Source: Gordius sp. MW1 (taxonomy: Eukaryota; Nematomorpha; Gordioida; Gordea; Gordiidae). Taken from it: DNA of 64,000 nucleotides. A model generated the notes under the pieces. It ran no database searches and was not told the origin of the DNA. It saw nothing but the letters and a program-made list of their open reading frames with translations. The stretch is from positions 22,010,001 to 22,074,000 of the forward strand of contig OZ038526.1 of the NCBI GenBank assembly GCA_964036665.1. Direction: 5' to 3'. Positions 8,952-21,184 of this stretch are shown one piece after another. Within the stretch, counting starts at the first letter, position 1; each line of letters starts with the position of its first letter. A program made the translations under genes and the position numbers.

Positions 8952-11900
8952 TTAAAGTCCTGGCATGATGTATGCTATGTTGTCTAGGATATTGGACATA
9001 ACAAGCTTAGAGCTACTACCTTCTGCTATATCCATGCCGTATATCACCACTTCATCGTCTAGATCAGCTGATTTCCCAACTTCCGGCTCTTCGCAAACAG
9101 CTGATTGCACGTGACAGGGTATGTAAGACGTTAGGCACATCAACGGCCCCAGAGCACAAATGAGGGAATCCAATAAAACGGATAAACTTCCTTGAACAGC
9201 TATTTGACCCTGAGGATTAAATACAGAAAATTAATAATAACTAATTAAAAAATTATCAATTAAAATTTACGGGGATTCTACAAATTTTAAGGTAGATCTA
9301 AGTTATAGATTAAATAAAATATCTAATTTTATAAAACAATACAGTAGTCGAATGAGAAAAATATGCAACTATAACGCTATATTATAAAAAATAAAATTTT
9401 ATCTAACTAAAAAAATAAAAAAAATTCATAACCAACATAAAATTTTGAATAATAATTACCACATGCTCCATAAGACGTTCACCCAAATTACTTAAACATT
9501 CTCCTAGCAATTTCAAATAAGCCGCCGCATCTATAGCTTCTGTCCCTGAAACCTTAAAATAAGTGCAAACATTAAAATAAAAACTTTAAAAATGCAAGTT
9601 TTGTCTTAACTGTTTTAGATATCATTAAGGTTGTGATTAAAAAGCATTTTAAATAAATAATAACTCAAAATAGGTATAAAACTTAAAATTTAAACTAAAT
9701 ATAATGTCAATTAAAGACTTTTTATACTATTATGTAAAAATATTAATAAAAATTAAACTAAAGCATATGAAAAAATAAATTAATTAAAAAAAATAACTTT
9801 ACTTTAAAAGTATAATTCATTTCGTAGCCATGTCGGTTGATTTGGCTGCCCGGAGTATATAAATCATCACCAGATAGGGATTGATTATTAACTCCTCTCT
9901 TCTTATATTTTCCCCCTATAATTAAATTTTGAAATTTAAATCAAACACATCAATTTTACGTTTCATCGGTTGATTTGAACTTCTCCTAGGTGTATAATGC
10001 CTCTTTTTAACGGGGCCAGTACTAGCCGGTTCAAGGGCTAATGAAGCCTGAAACTTTTCAGTCATTTTTTTAGCTCTACGTTTCCAACCCTAAAACATTT
10101 AAATTTCAATAATAAAATGTAAAATAGTTTTTTTTTTAAAAATTAGTTAAAAATTTATTTTCTAGCACTATAGCATATATTTATTATGTTTTAAATATTA
10201 ATAAAGCTTCTTTTAAATTCTTACATCCATATCAATCAAGTGATACCCTTACATAAACATAAAAGCTCCAGTTTATCAATAAAGTAACATATAAATATTT
10301 TTCCTTTGTTGCAAAAACACTCATGTTGAGTATAAAATAAAAACACTTTTACATCATAAAAATAAGTAATTTTAAACTGAAATTTACTCCATTTACCATT
10401 TAAATTTTCATTTTTAATTTTATAATAAGTAAAAATCGCAAAAGCTTCTATAAACAGTTACCAATTTTTCTTTGTGGGGTAAGGCACTCCATGCATCACC
10501 CAGTATTTTACTTATTTGTCCAAACTCTATACAAACAAATAATCATTTTAAACACTTATTAAATGATTAAACTAATGAACCACAATATATAAGACATTAT
10601 TTATTTCCCTAAAATACTAGATTATTATATAATCAAACATAAAATTTCAGATATTTAAAAAATCATACTTTTTATGCTAATTTTATAAAAAATTTAAAAA
10701 ATCCCAATGGTAAATATTAAATTTAAAAGACACAAAATGAAAATAAAAATTTTTAAGCCTTCAAAAATACAATCTAATTAGAACTATTATCTATAAAAAT
10801 AAATAGTTTATAGTATTGTGATTTTAAAACCTAAAAATAATGAACTTATTCAAAAAAATAAAATTTACTTTACTTATTAATTTTTAAAAATTTATAAAAA
10901 TGATTTCGTGTCTACCTAAGCCAGGTCTAAGATTTTTTCTTTGATTTACACACCACAGAGTGTAAGCCGTAATTTTCTTTCTCTTCTTAGCACCCTAAGA
11001 TGGCCAAAATAGACATTAAAAACATATTTTAAAATAAAATTAAATTTTAAATATTATAATTTTGAAAAAACAAACTTTGGGAGTTAATCCAAATTGTGCA
11101 GAAAGACTATCATTCAAAGAACCTCCTCCTTCAATGATAAGAGATTGTAATTCTTGATCATTTAAATCTAAATCTTCATCGAGATCGTTTACAAGAGATT
11201 CTTCATTTATATTACTGAAAGCAGACATAATTTTCTAACAAAAAAAAATAAATTATATTTAAATTTAAAAAAGTTTTGGTTAGAAAAAACGGATTTACAT
11301 TAGGAGATGAATGATGATCCATTGACATTCGATTAGACATAACTAAAACAAATTTGAAATAAAATTTTGATTAAAACTTTTTCATACTGTCTTTAGTTGG
11401 TTGAGTGACAAAGTTGGCAAAAACATCTGTAAATTTCTGTGAATCATTTTGAGATCCTATAAATCCTCTAAAATTAGCCATTTGATTATTCCCCAACCCA
11501 GCAACTTGAAATTTCCTTGGGTCATTAATAAATTGAATATTTTTTCCACCCAAATTTAGATTAGTAAATTGAATATTGTTGTTAGAACCTGGCATAACAT
11601 TTCTAGGTTTCATCATGTTATTCATATTAATAACCCCCTGTGTACTCACGGATATTGGTAGCCGAGTATTACCTAAATTAACAAATCTAGTTCCTGTCCC
11701 TACTCCTAATGAAGAATGTTGGTTTAAAAATGGATCTCCTTTTAAAATCAAGTGAGAATTCAAATTTCCTACAATATTAGTTTTTAGGGGTGAGGCCTGT
11801 TGCATAGTATTCAATGTATTTAAGGTCAACATATTTTTATTTTGCAAATTGGTTTGAGCTGTTTGATATGGTAATTGTTGTGGTCTAAGGGTTTGTGGGT

Positions 11901-12561
11901 TAGAATTTCTAATTAATATCATTTGTTGTGGTTTTTGTAAATTTGTTGTATTTTGAAGATTATACATTTGACCTCTTATTAGAATAGAATTTGGTGGGTT
12001 CACTGATGCAGATGCTTTAGGTTTGACTGGTGTACCTTTACTTAGGTTTGCAATCAAATTTTGATTTACCACCAACCTATTCATGTTATCAGTTTTTTGC
12101 ATATCACCTAAATTTGAAGTTCCTTGAACAATCTTCATATTGTTTAGTACCATGTTATTTATATTAGCTTGTGCAGGGTTGATTGTTGAAAAAATTTTAC
12201 CTTGAAAAGCTTCATTTTGACTTAAATGAGAAATATTTGGGCCTGGAATATTAAAATTATTTTGATTAAACTTCAGGCTTCTATTTAACCTCTCTTCGCT
12301 TAAATTATAAATTTAAGCATATATTTTCAAATAATACCTATCAGGAACTTCTATATTTCCCATACTTTCCATCTCCATAAGTTTAGCAGACTTTTTTCTA
12401 ACCCTCCCCGTTCTTGACAAGCTTGAAAACGCATCCGAAAATAGACCATCTGTCAAGTATATATTTACAACTTTGTTACATGTTTTACCTGATTTTCCGG
12501 GCTTTAAGGCTGTCAAATCTTCCTCACCATCTTCTTTTTTGCGTTTACCTAAAAGAGGCAT
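8952..12561 (-). CDS. HMGXB4: HMGXB4-like HMG-box protein, 10 coding exons, about 691 aa
   Basis: Exons (minus): 12561-12338, 12298-11388, 11342-11299, 11234-11076, 10994-10916, 10526-10462, 10089-9960, 9915-9803, 9552-9460, 9209-8952. All junctions have GT/AG and phases agree (2076 nt). The N-terminus [16 protein letters not shown] is followed by a long N/Q-rich exon. The HMG box spans exons 5 to 7: [13 protein letters not shown], then [21 protein letters not shown], then WKRRAKK. The C-terminus ends [15 protein letters not shown]...[13 protein letters not shown]-like (here [13 protein letters not shown]), as in vertebrate HMGXB4 (about 600 aa). HMGXB4 is a nuclear chromatin protein linked to NURF. 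The exon 4 donor (gtttgt) is weak. Several introns are 40 to 60 nt. Confidence 0.88.
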
Positions 12562-12880
12562 CGAAAATAAAATGTGCAAATTGATACATTGTCAGCTATG
12601 CCGTCTAACTCATCAACTTTCTAAAGGATTTATTTTTGGACTAGGTATGTTAAATTTAGTACCTTAAATCAAAGTACCCTGACTGGAAATAGTTGTCAAC
12701 TATAGAGCGAGCAGAAGATTTTTATGAATTTATTACATTTATATTTTTTCTACAAATCAATACTTTAATTAACTTATATTTTTTTTGCTACTAAAAGTTT
12801 ACTTGTTAAAAATCCGTTGATAGTAATATATTATAAATACATAAAATATAAAAGACAAAATGCGTCAAATAAAATGATAA
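12562..12880. other. upstream flank of the HMGXB4-like gene
   Basis: This is the presumed promoter and 5' untranslated side of the minus-strand gene. No TATA box or CpG-rich block stands out. No other feature was recognised. Confidence 0.35.
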
Positions 12881-12889
12881 ACTATTCTG

Positions 12890-13530
12890 ACATAGCATCA
12901 TCGAGAGGATCTTCCAATGGCCAACAATCCGCCAACGATTTAATATTGAATTTGGCTATAAGAATATTAAGTCTTTGTTTCAGTAAAAAGGATGCCAAAT
13001 GCTTACCGGGGGAGAACTTCTTTCTACCCCTTTAAAAAGAGCTAAGGCCTGTTTGCCAAAGGTGCCTGAACTCAAAGCAACCAATGGAATAAAAATGTTT
13101 GAGGATAATAGGGCTTTGTATTTATTTGTTCCACGCCCCTCTGCAACAACTATAGAATCATTGCATTGTTGTAGTTAGAGGGAGCAGATAGGTTAATACA
13201 TGTAAAGTCCCATTTAAGGTGACGACCATTGCTCCAGGGGACTAAAGAGGATCCATTAGGACGCATACGTCCCCCCAAGGAGGGGTCCGATGGCTCCATG
13301 ATGGATGGGATCTTTGCCGCCCTCTTAAGAGCACTGTGAATTAAGGCATTGGCCATATTGTGTCTAACATATTTGAATTTGTTTGCCAGGCAGTGTAAGG
13401 AATGCTTGTTTGTTCGTCTACGAGTATGCTGCAATATTGGCAAATAAATAGCTTCGATTATTTCAGCCCTAGCCTGAGAGCTATTGAGTACAAAAGTTCC
13501 GAGTCCTCCAGCATCACCGCCTGGTGAGAC
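12890..13530 (-). pseudogene. remnant of LINE C-terminal module (zinc and nuclease-like)
   Basis: The minus frame from 13443 to 13150 contains NKHSLHCLANKFKYVRHN, PSIMEPSDPSLGGRMRPN, SLVPW and LKWDFTCINLSAPSN. It continues in shifted frames with NIFIPLVALSSGTFGKQALALFK. It is homologous to 58270-58900 and 20200-20720 in this window. The key RPD and CID aspartates of the other copies are both asparagine here. Only the extreme 3' part of the element is present, and it is frame-broken. Confidence 0.78.
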
Positions 13531-13559
13531 AGCTTGTGTAGATCTCTAGCCATATGTGA

Positions 13560-16028
13560 CCTGAGCCATCAAACAAATGACCTTAAAGGTAGATCATTTG
13601 AAACATATTGTTAAGAAGTTTAAAGGTTTCCACTTAAATAAAAAAATAAAATATTTTCTAGATTTATTTATACTAAAGGGTACATTTAAAATTTTATATA
13701 CTTGTATTAAACCCAGTTGAGTTTCAAAATTATAGTCATTTAGAAAATTCACACTGTGGTATCCCACATGCGATTACCACACGCATCTTCACCATTGGTT
13801 CTTTACCACACGGATCCTCAATGGTTTAATACCCCTGCACCTTTACTTATTTTGTATATGCGCGCGCTTCCCCATCCCTTTCTCTTTACACAGGATTCTT
13901 TAAAAAGGCAGATCCTTACAAGATCAATGTGCACCATGGCGCAGGAACATCTTACTCTACAAAATAGTATGATATCTTTTTTCGTTATTAATAGTAATTT
14001 GAAATATTGGAATTTAATCCCCGGAATTAATAAACGCATATATTCAACAGCTTAAATAAACAAATTTTCAATCTTTTAGGCCATCCGTCATTCCTGCGGT
14101 ATTTCACACCAAATAAATTACATTTCCTTAAACCAAACAATGCTGTCAAGTATCTTGATAGGCCTTAATTTCACTCGACCATCCTCTCAGCCATAACATA
14201 CACTAATATAATATTAAGGATTTTGTGTAAGCGTTTGACCTGAAAAAGACTCAGCTAAATTTATTTTGACAATACAGAATAAATTAAATAATTAGAGCCG
14301 CTTGATTTAATTAAAAAATACTATCTTATATACTGACTTAACATTAGCTTAGTTATCTTTGAAGATTTGGGATAATTTCGGGATAATTTAGATCACTTTT
14401 AAATTACTTTCTGGTTGCTCTAAGTGCGATCAGCCTATTTTAAATATATATATATTATAAAGCTCTCAGCATAAAATTAAGGGCACAACCATAAAAACAG
14501 ATTGCCTATTTATTGCTTACAATCTTCAGGTTTGGTTTATACCATTTCGAATGATTTTTAAAAAATGACTTTGTACTTTAAAAGAATTGTGTCGAAAAGT
14601 TTATCGATAAATCATATAAATAAAAATCTTAAGCCATTCGAATTTTGACTTTGTTTAAAGAAAGGCCTAATGTATAGATGTTTGCTAAAACCCTAACTTA
14701 TGGTAGTAGGCATATTTTGTGCCACTCCTATCAAGCTTAAAATGCTCATGTTGTTTATCAACCCAATTAGAGCTTTGGCAGATGAAGACCGTTCAAGGTT
14801 ATCGTGGAAGGTTAAATGTTTTTAGCAGATAGTATTATAGCGTACCGTTTTGATGGGCAACCACGATTTAGCGTGATGCTAATATTTATGCTTAATTTGT
14901 AATTTAATAAATATTTAAGAAAAGTACGATCAAACATAAAATCTATTCAAATAGAAATTTATAATTATTACTTTCTTTTGATGACAATTGCTCCCCTCTT
15001 CTTTCAGGTCTAAGAATATATTAGCAAAACACGTTAGAATAAGAGACAGAGTTTCCCTTAATTTAATTTTTTATAACTAGCAATATTATTTTAAACCTGT
15101 CCCCCCCCCCCCTTTAATCAAAATCTTGACTACGTTCATGTTATCATAATTAAGAAACAAATGGGAGGTTATTCTCCTTTAGATTATAAGGATAAATACT
15201 TTAAAATTGTGCAGTAATAATTCATGCCTCAATTTATTTACAGTAACGTCTTTTTAAAACAAAAAAATTCTAACACCCATATTTTAAAGTTGTTTATTGA
15301 CAAGGTATAAATTAATATCATAATTACACAATGAAAATAATTTATAATTTTGCATACATATCAATATATCCCCATGATCTTAGACATAGGTTTTATTTTA
15401 TCAAGGAGGGAAATCCTGTTCTTTTTATCTCTAAAATTCTTAATAGCGATGACTATGATTATAAGAACGATAGAAGACCATAGAAGATAAAGAGGGAGAA
15501 GTACCTAAGCATTAGTTAAACCACAAGTGCGTATAAATATTAATAACAATATAACACCAAATTAAATAGACTCAAAATATTTTATCATAAATTATTTGGA
15601 AAAAGGGAGTCTCTTATATTTTAACATTAATTGTGATTCCGAGTTTTAAACTCAGAATCGGGTTAGTTGTGATATGCAATTCAATAAATATTTTTATAGT
15701 CTATTTATGACAAGGATAAAAAAAAGTCATTAGGGGGGAGGGGGATGGGATGAGGGGTCGGGGTGGTAGTGCTTATTTTTAACAAAATTTTCAATATATT
15801 AGAAATTTGTTAATAAATTGCGGGTTATTGATAAAAATCAGAAGATAATAATAACCGTAACCATTAATGTCTGACTAGAAAACTATGGCAAACTGATGAG
15901 TTCAAATAAGAGCGAAAACGTTATATGTCTGTTATCATTTTAGAGTCACATGCTAAAAAAGATAGGGATATATATAGTTCAAATCAGTCTCTAATTAAAA
16001 TTGCCTATAGATGGCGCTAAATACTTTT
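13560..16028. other. intergenic AT-rich region, no gene recognised
   Basis: Short frames here have no recognisable motifs. Simple features are an (AT) run near 14445-14458, poly-C at about 15101-15112 and a G-rich stretch at about 15735-15760. Nothing else could be supported. Confidence 0.4.
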
Positions 16029-16416
16029 TAATTGCTATGCAATTTATGGGCTCGTTTTTTGGTGTCCGTCCGTTGTCCGTCCGTCCGTCCGTTACCCTCC
16101 CTATCTATTTGCATTGGGTATATTAGGTTATCGCTTTTTTAAATTAATGCATGAGAAAGAGGTCCCCCACCCCTCATCTCTATCTCCTTCGCTGTGTTAT
16201 TTTTTAAATTAATGCATAAGAGGTGCCCCACCCCTCATCTCTATCTCCCTCGGTGTGTTATATATAAGATTTGTTAAATTATCTATTATATAATAAACAT
16301 AAATAAAAGTTGTTTACTTTTAATTGCTATGCAATTTAACTAGTTATATAATAAACATAAATAAAAGTTGTTTACTTTTAATTGCTATGCAATTTAACTA
16401 GTTTTTGTTATATAAT

Positions 16417-16961
16417 TGTCGTGTACCCATACACGAAGAATGAAATTAGCGTATCCAGAGATACGATGATGAAGATGTCTTCCCACACACCCCCCCCCCC
16501 CCTCATCTCATCTTATTCAAAAATTAAAGTTAAGAGTTCAACACGCGGTACAATCTTTTGATCTTACACGTTGTACACTCATAGCGTAGACCATTATTCT
16601 TTTACATTTAATTTCTAGTACGCGTATACCCCCCCCCCCCCGACGCGCTGATACGTATTTGTTATTTTTCTGACGCGTGAGTGATTTTCGATATACGCAT
16701 CTTATCGTATGCGATTTTGACATTGCGATCTTTTAATTATTATATATTTTCTTGGTTGTGATTATATTAATGCCATGTAATAAAGACAGTTGAGAAATAT
16801 TTCTGCGTACGCGCGTGAGCCTGTTCGCGGCCCGGCCATCCCCCAATAATTTATCGTTTTACGGCCCAATTTTCCTTTAAGTTCCCCCAATTAATTCCTA
16901 ATAACTCTTCCCTTCTGGACCTTCTTATTTAAATCGTATTCCTTTTCGCACGAATACGATA
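16417..16961 (+). repeat. left LTR of the TRIM/LARD-like element
   Basis: It matches 17860-18405 nearly base for base. It contains two poly-C runs of 13 or more bases and the sequence gcgtacgcgcgtgagc. The near identity to the other LTR implies a recent insertion. Confidence 0.85.
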
Positions 16962-17859
16962 TTTGAGGAAATAATTTATACAGAAAAATTAATTTGGAAT
17001 TCAAATTGCCGCCCCCCCCCTCCTCTGAATGGAATGGATAAAATTATTCGGATAAAATTATTCCAGGAACATCCCGTTTGCCATGAAAAATCGTCACAGT
17101 GCAGGGATATTGAATAAAATTATTCCAATCCCGTTTGCCATGAACAACCGTCACAGCGCAGGGATATCGGATAAGATTATTCTACTAAAGCAATCGAACC
17201 AATCCATGATTCGGAAATATTGGGAGACGGAGGAAGAAAACAATTCCTTCGAACAATTGGCTACCAAATTTAAACCGCAAACATAATTCAGTGGAAATTC
17301 CAATATGTCTGAGAACATATGGCGGAATTCTTCGAACGAATGAAGATCCCGAAACTGATTTTATTCAAAATATCAATTATGCAGAATCATCCCTAACTAA
17401 TTCTCAAGGCCTAAATTCTTAATCCGCTAAAATATTATTGTAAGACAGAATTATACACTTGATTTATTTACATATATTTATTATATGAAAATTATATTGT
17501 TAACCAATATTAAAATTCCCCCCCCCCGCAGTTTCTTTGACTAGGATTTGACAGTCTGCTCGTGGGCAAGAAAGGATAATTTTCAAGATAGCAGTTTACA
17601 ATCTATATTAATTATAAGTTTTGTCAAGGCTGTTGCTAGGTGAGTCACAGAGCTGGAAGAAAAATCCGTTAGTCATGACGTTGCCTTTTTATCTCTGATT
17701 TTTACATATATCAGTCGTCGTGTGAGCAAAGGCCAGAGTTGGTATTCGATGCCAGATGTTTGAAATTTATAATGTTAATAACGCCGCCTTGATAGTTGCA
17801 CTGAGCTCTTAGAACTCTATCGAAAATACATTAAGTCTTCGACTTTTAAAAGGAAAAGA

Positions 17860-18405
17860 TGTCGTGTACCCATACACGAAGAATGAAATTAGCGTATCCA
17901 GAGATACGATGATGAAGATGTCTTCCCACACACCCCCCCCCCCCCCCTCATCTCATCTTATTCAAAAATTAAAGTTAAGAGTTCAACACGCGGTACAATC
18001 TTTTGATCTTACACGTTGTACACTCATAGCGTAGACCATTATTCTTTTACATTTAATTTCTAGTACGCGTATACCCCCCCCCCCCGACGCGCTGATACGT
18101 ATTTGTTATTTTTCTGACGCGTGAGTGATTTTCGATATACGCATCTTATCGTATGCGATTTTGACATTGCGATCTTTTAATTATTATATATTTTCTTGGT
18201 TGTGATTATATTAATGCCATGTAATAAAGACAGTTGAGAAATATTTCTGCGTACGCGCGTGAGCCTGTTCGCGGCCCGGCCATCCCCCAATAATTTATCG
18301 TTTTACGGCCCAATTTTCCTTTAAGTTCCCCCAATTAATTCCTAATAACTCTTCCCTTCTGGACCTTCTTATTTAAATCGTATTCCTTTTCGCACGAATA
18401 CGATA
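17860..18405 (+). repeat. right LTR of the TRIM/LARD-like element
   Basis: This is the partner of 16417-16961. It differs in poly-C length by one or two bases and is followed by the target duplication ataat. Confidence 0.85.
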
Positions 18406-18534
18406 ATAATAAACATAGATAAAAGTTGTTTACTTTTAATGCTATGCGATTTAACTAGTTATATAATAAACATAAATAAAAGTTGTTTACTTTTTAATTG
18501 CTATGCAATTTAACTAGTTTTGGGGTTAGAATCC

Positions 18535-19500
18535 CGGAGATTTTTGACTCTTATGATTGTTCTTGTTACTATCATTGATAATAAGAATTTTTGGCCGTCC
18601 GCTGGCTGCTGACCAATGAAAAAAATAACCATTGGGCAAAATGTGAATCGAAATTATTATTTTCGTTTTTTTTTTGACTATTATGATTGTTCCTGTTTCT
18701 ACCATTGCTATTACGACTTTTTGGCCGTCCGCTGGCTGCTGACCAAATATAATAAACATAAATAAAAGTTGTTTACTTTTAATTGCTATGCAATTTAACT
18801 AGTTTTTGGGTTAGAATCCCGGAGTTTTTTTGACTCTTATGATTGTTCTTGTTACTATCATTGATAATAAGACTTTTTGGCCGTCCGTTGGCTGCTGACC
18901 AATGAAAAAAATGACCATTAGCCAAAATGTGAATCCGAGTTTATTTTTTCGTTTTTTTTTTGACTATTATGATTGTTCCTGTTACTACCATTGCTATTAT
19001 GACTTTTTGGCCGTCCGCTGGCTCCTGACCGATGGAAAAAATGACCATTGGCCAAAATGTGAATCGAAATTATTTTTTTCGTTTTTTTTTGACTATTATG
19101 ATTGTTCCTGTTCCTACCATTGCTATTATGACCTTTTGGCCGTCCGCTGGCTGCTGACCAATGGAATAAAATGACCATTGGCCAAAATGTGATTCGAAAA
19201 CTTTTTTTTCGTTTTTTTTTGACTATTATGAATTTATATCCACTTTTACCGTGTCCTGGCTGCTGACCAATAGAAAAAAATGACCATTGGCCAAAATGTG
19301 ATTCAAAATTTTTTTTTTCGTTTTTTTACTCTTATGAATTTATATCCACTTTTACCGTGTGCTGGCTGCTGACCAATGGAAAAAAATGACCATTGGCCAA
19401 AGTGAGCATCAAAATCTTTTTTCCGTTTTTTTGGCTATCATTGACTTATAGAGTATCTGTTGGTACTGACCAATAGAGAAAAAGTGACCATTGGCCAAAT
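18535..19500 (+). repeat. minisatellite, about 125-bp units with ggccgtccgctggctgctgacc
   Basis: About eight imperfect units each contain gaccattggccaaaatgtga, a poly-T run, actattatgattgttcctg and ggccgtccgctggctgctga. Units towards the right end diverge, replacing the middle with aatttatatccacttttacc. The reverse complement of the same array is at 38520-39340. Short open frames on both strands are by-products of the periodicity. Confidence 0.85.
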
Positions 19501-19969
19501 TTTTGATTTTTTTAATTAAAAATTGCTCAAATTCAACAAAAAATTTCTCCCAACAATTCTACAAATTCTTAACATTGTGTTGTTTTATAATATAATGTTT
19601 GTTAGACCCATAATCACTAAAGGCCATAAAAACTAATGTAATACGCAACTAGATGCAAACACTAAATCTAACCCTAACCCTTGCCTATATTACATTTTGC
19701 CTTTATTACATTTTGCCTATAATGGAAAATTTGTATAAATAATTAATTAATCATTAGGCACTTAATACCCCCTTATAGGCATTCTCGCTCCTTCCCACCT
19801 TTCTCGCCCATAAATTGCATAGCAAATATGATACATTTATACGAAGTACAGATGAGTCGTCCCCCCTTCCCTTCCCTTCTTCTCTTCCCTTCTCCCCCTT
19901 CCCACGAGGGATACATAATTAGCAATAAGATTTTTGGTGTTGTCGTTATAACTCCCACATTAAGTGGCT

Positions 19970-20930
19970 TATTAATTAATGATATAAATTACTGTCAATC
20001 CTTTGTAATCGTAGTATACGCTTTTATAATGATAAGACTTACCCCCTTGATGAAACATTTATACAGGCCCTATCCCTTTGGAATTTAAATGTTCTACCAG
20101 AAAGCTCACCACCACAAACACCAAATCAAAAGGATTGGGATGCATGTTTGGTTTCGCGCTCCTTATCTCCTTTTGAGCTGCGATACTAAACAACATTACA
20201 ACCTTAGATCTTTGGTGTTTGATAAATCTGGACATGAATGGCTAGAGGCTTTTCCTAGCAGGTTTTGCAATATAATGTTAGAGGATTGCGAGCTATCCTA
20301 CAATGTAGCACTACGCCTTGGAATAAAATACACAAAGGCATATGCCTGTAAAAATTGCAACCTGCCTGTGGATGAAGAAGCACGCCACCCGTTACACTGC
20401 AGACTTAATAAATTTAGACACTTGCGACACTCTAAAATTAATTCTATTATCCAGTCAGCCCTTAGAAAGGCCCAAATTCCATCCATACTTGAACCTTCAG
20501 ATCCTGCCCTTGAAGGTCGAATGCGTCCTGACTGTTCATCGCTAGTCCCATGGGAAAATGGTCCCCTTTTAAAGTGGGATTTTACATGCATAGACCTATT
20601 TACTCCCTCTAATCTTAATTATGACCCCATGGCCCTCGCCGAAGAACGCAAGCTCTAAAAATACAAGGCCCTTTTGGACTCTAGTATTTTTATCCCAATA
20701 CTTTCCTCCTGTTCATGATCCTATGGAAAAATGGCGTTGGCTTTATTCAAAGAAATAGAATATTTCCCCGCATTTTCATTAAAACAATCAATAGCCATCT
20801 TAATTGCAAAATTTAATTTCAATTTTTTTTTGGATTCCTGGCCTCTTCTAAAAGAGGAAGATGAAAACATATTACCGCTTCTGTTCAAAATAACGACCGT
20901 TCATAATACTGACAACCAATCAAATTCATA
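19970..20930 (+). pseudogene. remnant of LINE C-terminal module (zinc and nuclease-like)
   Basis: The longest frame runs 20089-20658; the reading before it is in another frame. It holds GHEWLEAFPSR, CKNCNLPVDEEARHPLHC (a C-x2-C...H...C zinc site), PSILEPSDPALEGRMRPD, SLVPW and LKWDFTCIDLF. After a stop at 20656 homology continues with KYKALLDSSIFIPIL. It is a second copy of the family seen complete at 56190-58958, carrying only the 3' end. The RPD and CID residues expected for a restriction-like nuclease are retained. Confidence 0.8.
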
Positions 20931-20934
20931 GACA

Positions 20935-21184
20935 ATTTCGCAATCGAAATTTATATAATATGTCACATATCTCAAGTAAACAACCAATCATTATAACGTT
21001 GATTTTAACGTTTATTTTAAAATTTTACCATATCTCAAAGTGCAATCAATATTTTCATTTATTATTCATGCCTACAAGTGCAATTTCATTTATTTTCAAA
21101 TTTATATTATATAGGCCAGAATGATCACCCATCTATCTCTGCATCTAATCAACTGCTGCTTCGAGCCTTAATTGTGCAGGGACA
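20935..21184. other. AT-rich spacer
   Basis: No gene was recognised. The last 60 bases carry an ag-acceptor-like site (ggccag, about 21115) followed by a short open stretch that reads into the 145-bp repeat array. Confidence 0.3.

Larger units (their letters stand above)
16417..18405 (+). mobile_element. non-autonomous LTR retrotransposon (TRIM/LARD-like), 2.0 kb
   Basis: Two almost identical 545-bp direct repeats (16417-16961 and 17860-18405) flank about 898 bp of non-coding DNA. The LTRs start tgtcgtgtaccc and end acgata; they differ mainly in poly-C length. A purine run aaaaggaaaaga lies just before the right LTR, as a plus-strand polypurine tract should. The host repeat module is interrupted at gttatATAAT / ATAATaaacat, giving a 5-bp duplication (16412-16416 and 18406-18410). 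No primer site matching a known tRNA was evident next to the left LTR, and no gag or pol is encoded. Confidence 0.8.
16029..19911 (+). mobile_element. DINE/Helentron-like interspersed element with minisatellite core (interrupted)
   Basis: The element starts with the near-palindrome aattgctatgcaattt and a (GTCC)n microsatellite at 16065-16092. It continues with repeated modules ending aattgctatgcaatttaac, then a minisatellite (18535-19500), a unique AT-rich part, and a pyrimidine-rich end closing cccacgaggg. The same structure occurs inverted at 38109-39656. GTCY microsatellites, internal tandem repeats and a terminal hairpin are features of DINE-1/mini-me and mollusc pearl-type elements, so a Helentron-derived non-autonomous element is my inference. 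It encodes no protein. A separate LTR element is inserted at 16417-18405. Confidence 0.6.

Noticed and set aside
18902-19178. Overlapping 86-90 aa open frames on both strands in the minisatellite
   Set aside because: The frames arise from repeat periodicity, have no domain and occur equally in the inverted copy at 38828-39413.
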